Of a DNA stretch of 40,825 nucleotides, positions 40,750 to 40,825 are shown piece by piece. The notes below the pieces were generated by a model. The model was not told where the DNA came from and ran no database searches. It worked only from the letters and a program-made list of their open reading frames with translations. Each line of letters begins with the position of its first letter. Positions within the stretch are counted from its first letter, which is position 1. The position numbers were made by a program, and so were the translations under genes. Source of the stretch: Vibrio sp. S9_S30 (lineage in GTDB: Bacteria > Pseudomonadota > Gammaproteobacteria > Enterobacterales > Vibrionaceae); assembly GCF_014694455.1 (NCBI RefSeq), contig NZ_JAAUWT010000026.1:1-40825 (forward strand), in the 5' to 3' direction.

Positions 40750-40825
40750 TGTCAGATTATATCTGGGCTAGATTCTTTTCTGCCCAGATTGATTTCCCAT
40801 CCTCTAATGTCTCTATTGGCGTTCG
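40750..40825 (-). mobile_element. left end of an IS481-family element, running off the window
   Basis: Begins TGTCAGATTATATCTGGG and contains the C-terminus of a transposase. TGT ends are usual for IS481. A hairpin ATCTGGGC/GCCCAGAT (40761-40789) lies over the transposase tail. The element continues beyond the edge. Confidence 0.6.
40757..40825 (-). CDS. transposase C-terminus, IS481 family (partial)
   Basis: Twenty-two codons and a TAA: the peptide is RTPIETLEDGKSIWAEKNLA then QI. This fits the C-terminus of Vibrio IS481 DDE transposases, where an 'RTPMETL-DGK--W-EKNL' tail follows the catalytic core, as I recall. The stop lies only 7 nt inside the element end. It is truncated by the window, so intactness cannot be judged. 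Confidence 0.6.
   Translation of the reverse strand, partial: RTPIETLEDGKSIWAEKNLAQI

Noticed and set aside
1..40825. CRISPR array, prophage, secretion system or restriction system
   Set aside because: No spaced direct repeats of CRISPR type, no phage structural or packaging genes and no restriction enzymes were seen in any frame.

Overview
The window is chromosomal DNA of a marine gammaproteobacterium, almost certainly a Vibrio. The indicators are the polar-flagellar block in Vibrio order (flagellin, flgL-K-J-I-H-G-F-E-D-C-B, cheR, cheV, then flgA, flgM, flgN, flgP, flgO, flgT), sigma-54 and sigma-28 type promoters at the expected places, the FlgO/FlgP/FlgT outer-membrane ring proteins, and the later gltX - copA - copG order.

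Region 1 (1-19.3 kb): flagellum and chemotaxis. Leftward transcripts carry flgBCDE (perfect sigma-54 site), flgFGHIJ (sigma-54 site), flgKL (sigma-54 site), a flagellin with overlapping sigma-28-like and sigma-54-like sites, cheV-cheR, and flgO-flgP. Rightward transcripts carry flgA, flgM-flgN (sigma-28 site before the anti-sigma-28 gene) and flgT (sigma-54 site). The set builds rod, hook, hook-filament junction, P/L rings and the Vibrio H-ring/FlgOP structures, and includes the secretion checkpoint protein FlgM. flgI contains a ten-base homopolymer, a possible ON/OFF switch.

Region 2 (19.3-21.2 kb): a small accessory patch. tRNA-Arg(CCT) is followed by three TGTAGCA motifs resembling integrase arm sites, an orphan Imm11-like immunity gene, a 43-codon tail of a gene lost upstream of it, a gene-poor block, and a small basic protein with AP2-like repeats. 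It looks like the worn remains of an island.

Region 3 (21.2-34.3 kb): core metabolism and metal homeostasis. It holds gltX; a DUF2834 membrane protein; copA behind a textbook CueR promoter, with copG (DUF411); an AbgT-family transporter; the zinc-free ribosomal protein paralogues L31B-L36B behind a near-perfect Zur operator; trmO and proS; a DUF533/TerB-like protein; yaeP-DUF4250; and an NSS sodium symporter.

Region 4 (34.3-40.8 kb): a secreted multidomain GH18 chitinase, a YggN-like (DUF2884) periplasmic protein, a Gre-like transcription factor and a RecQ-family helicase, the last two divergent across an 18-bp tandem repeat. The helicase gene ends inside an IS terminal repeat, and an IS481-type transposase enters from the right edge. 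No single operon here is an obviously new system. The most promising leads are the island remnant, the flgI homopolymer, the flgM stop codon placed inside a terminator, and the repeat/IS arrangement around the RecQ-like helicase.
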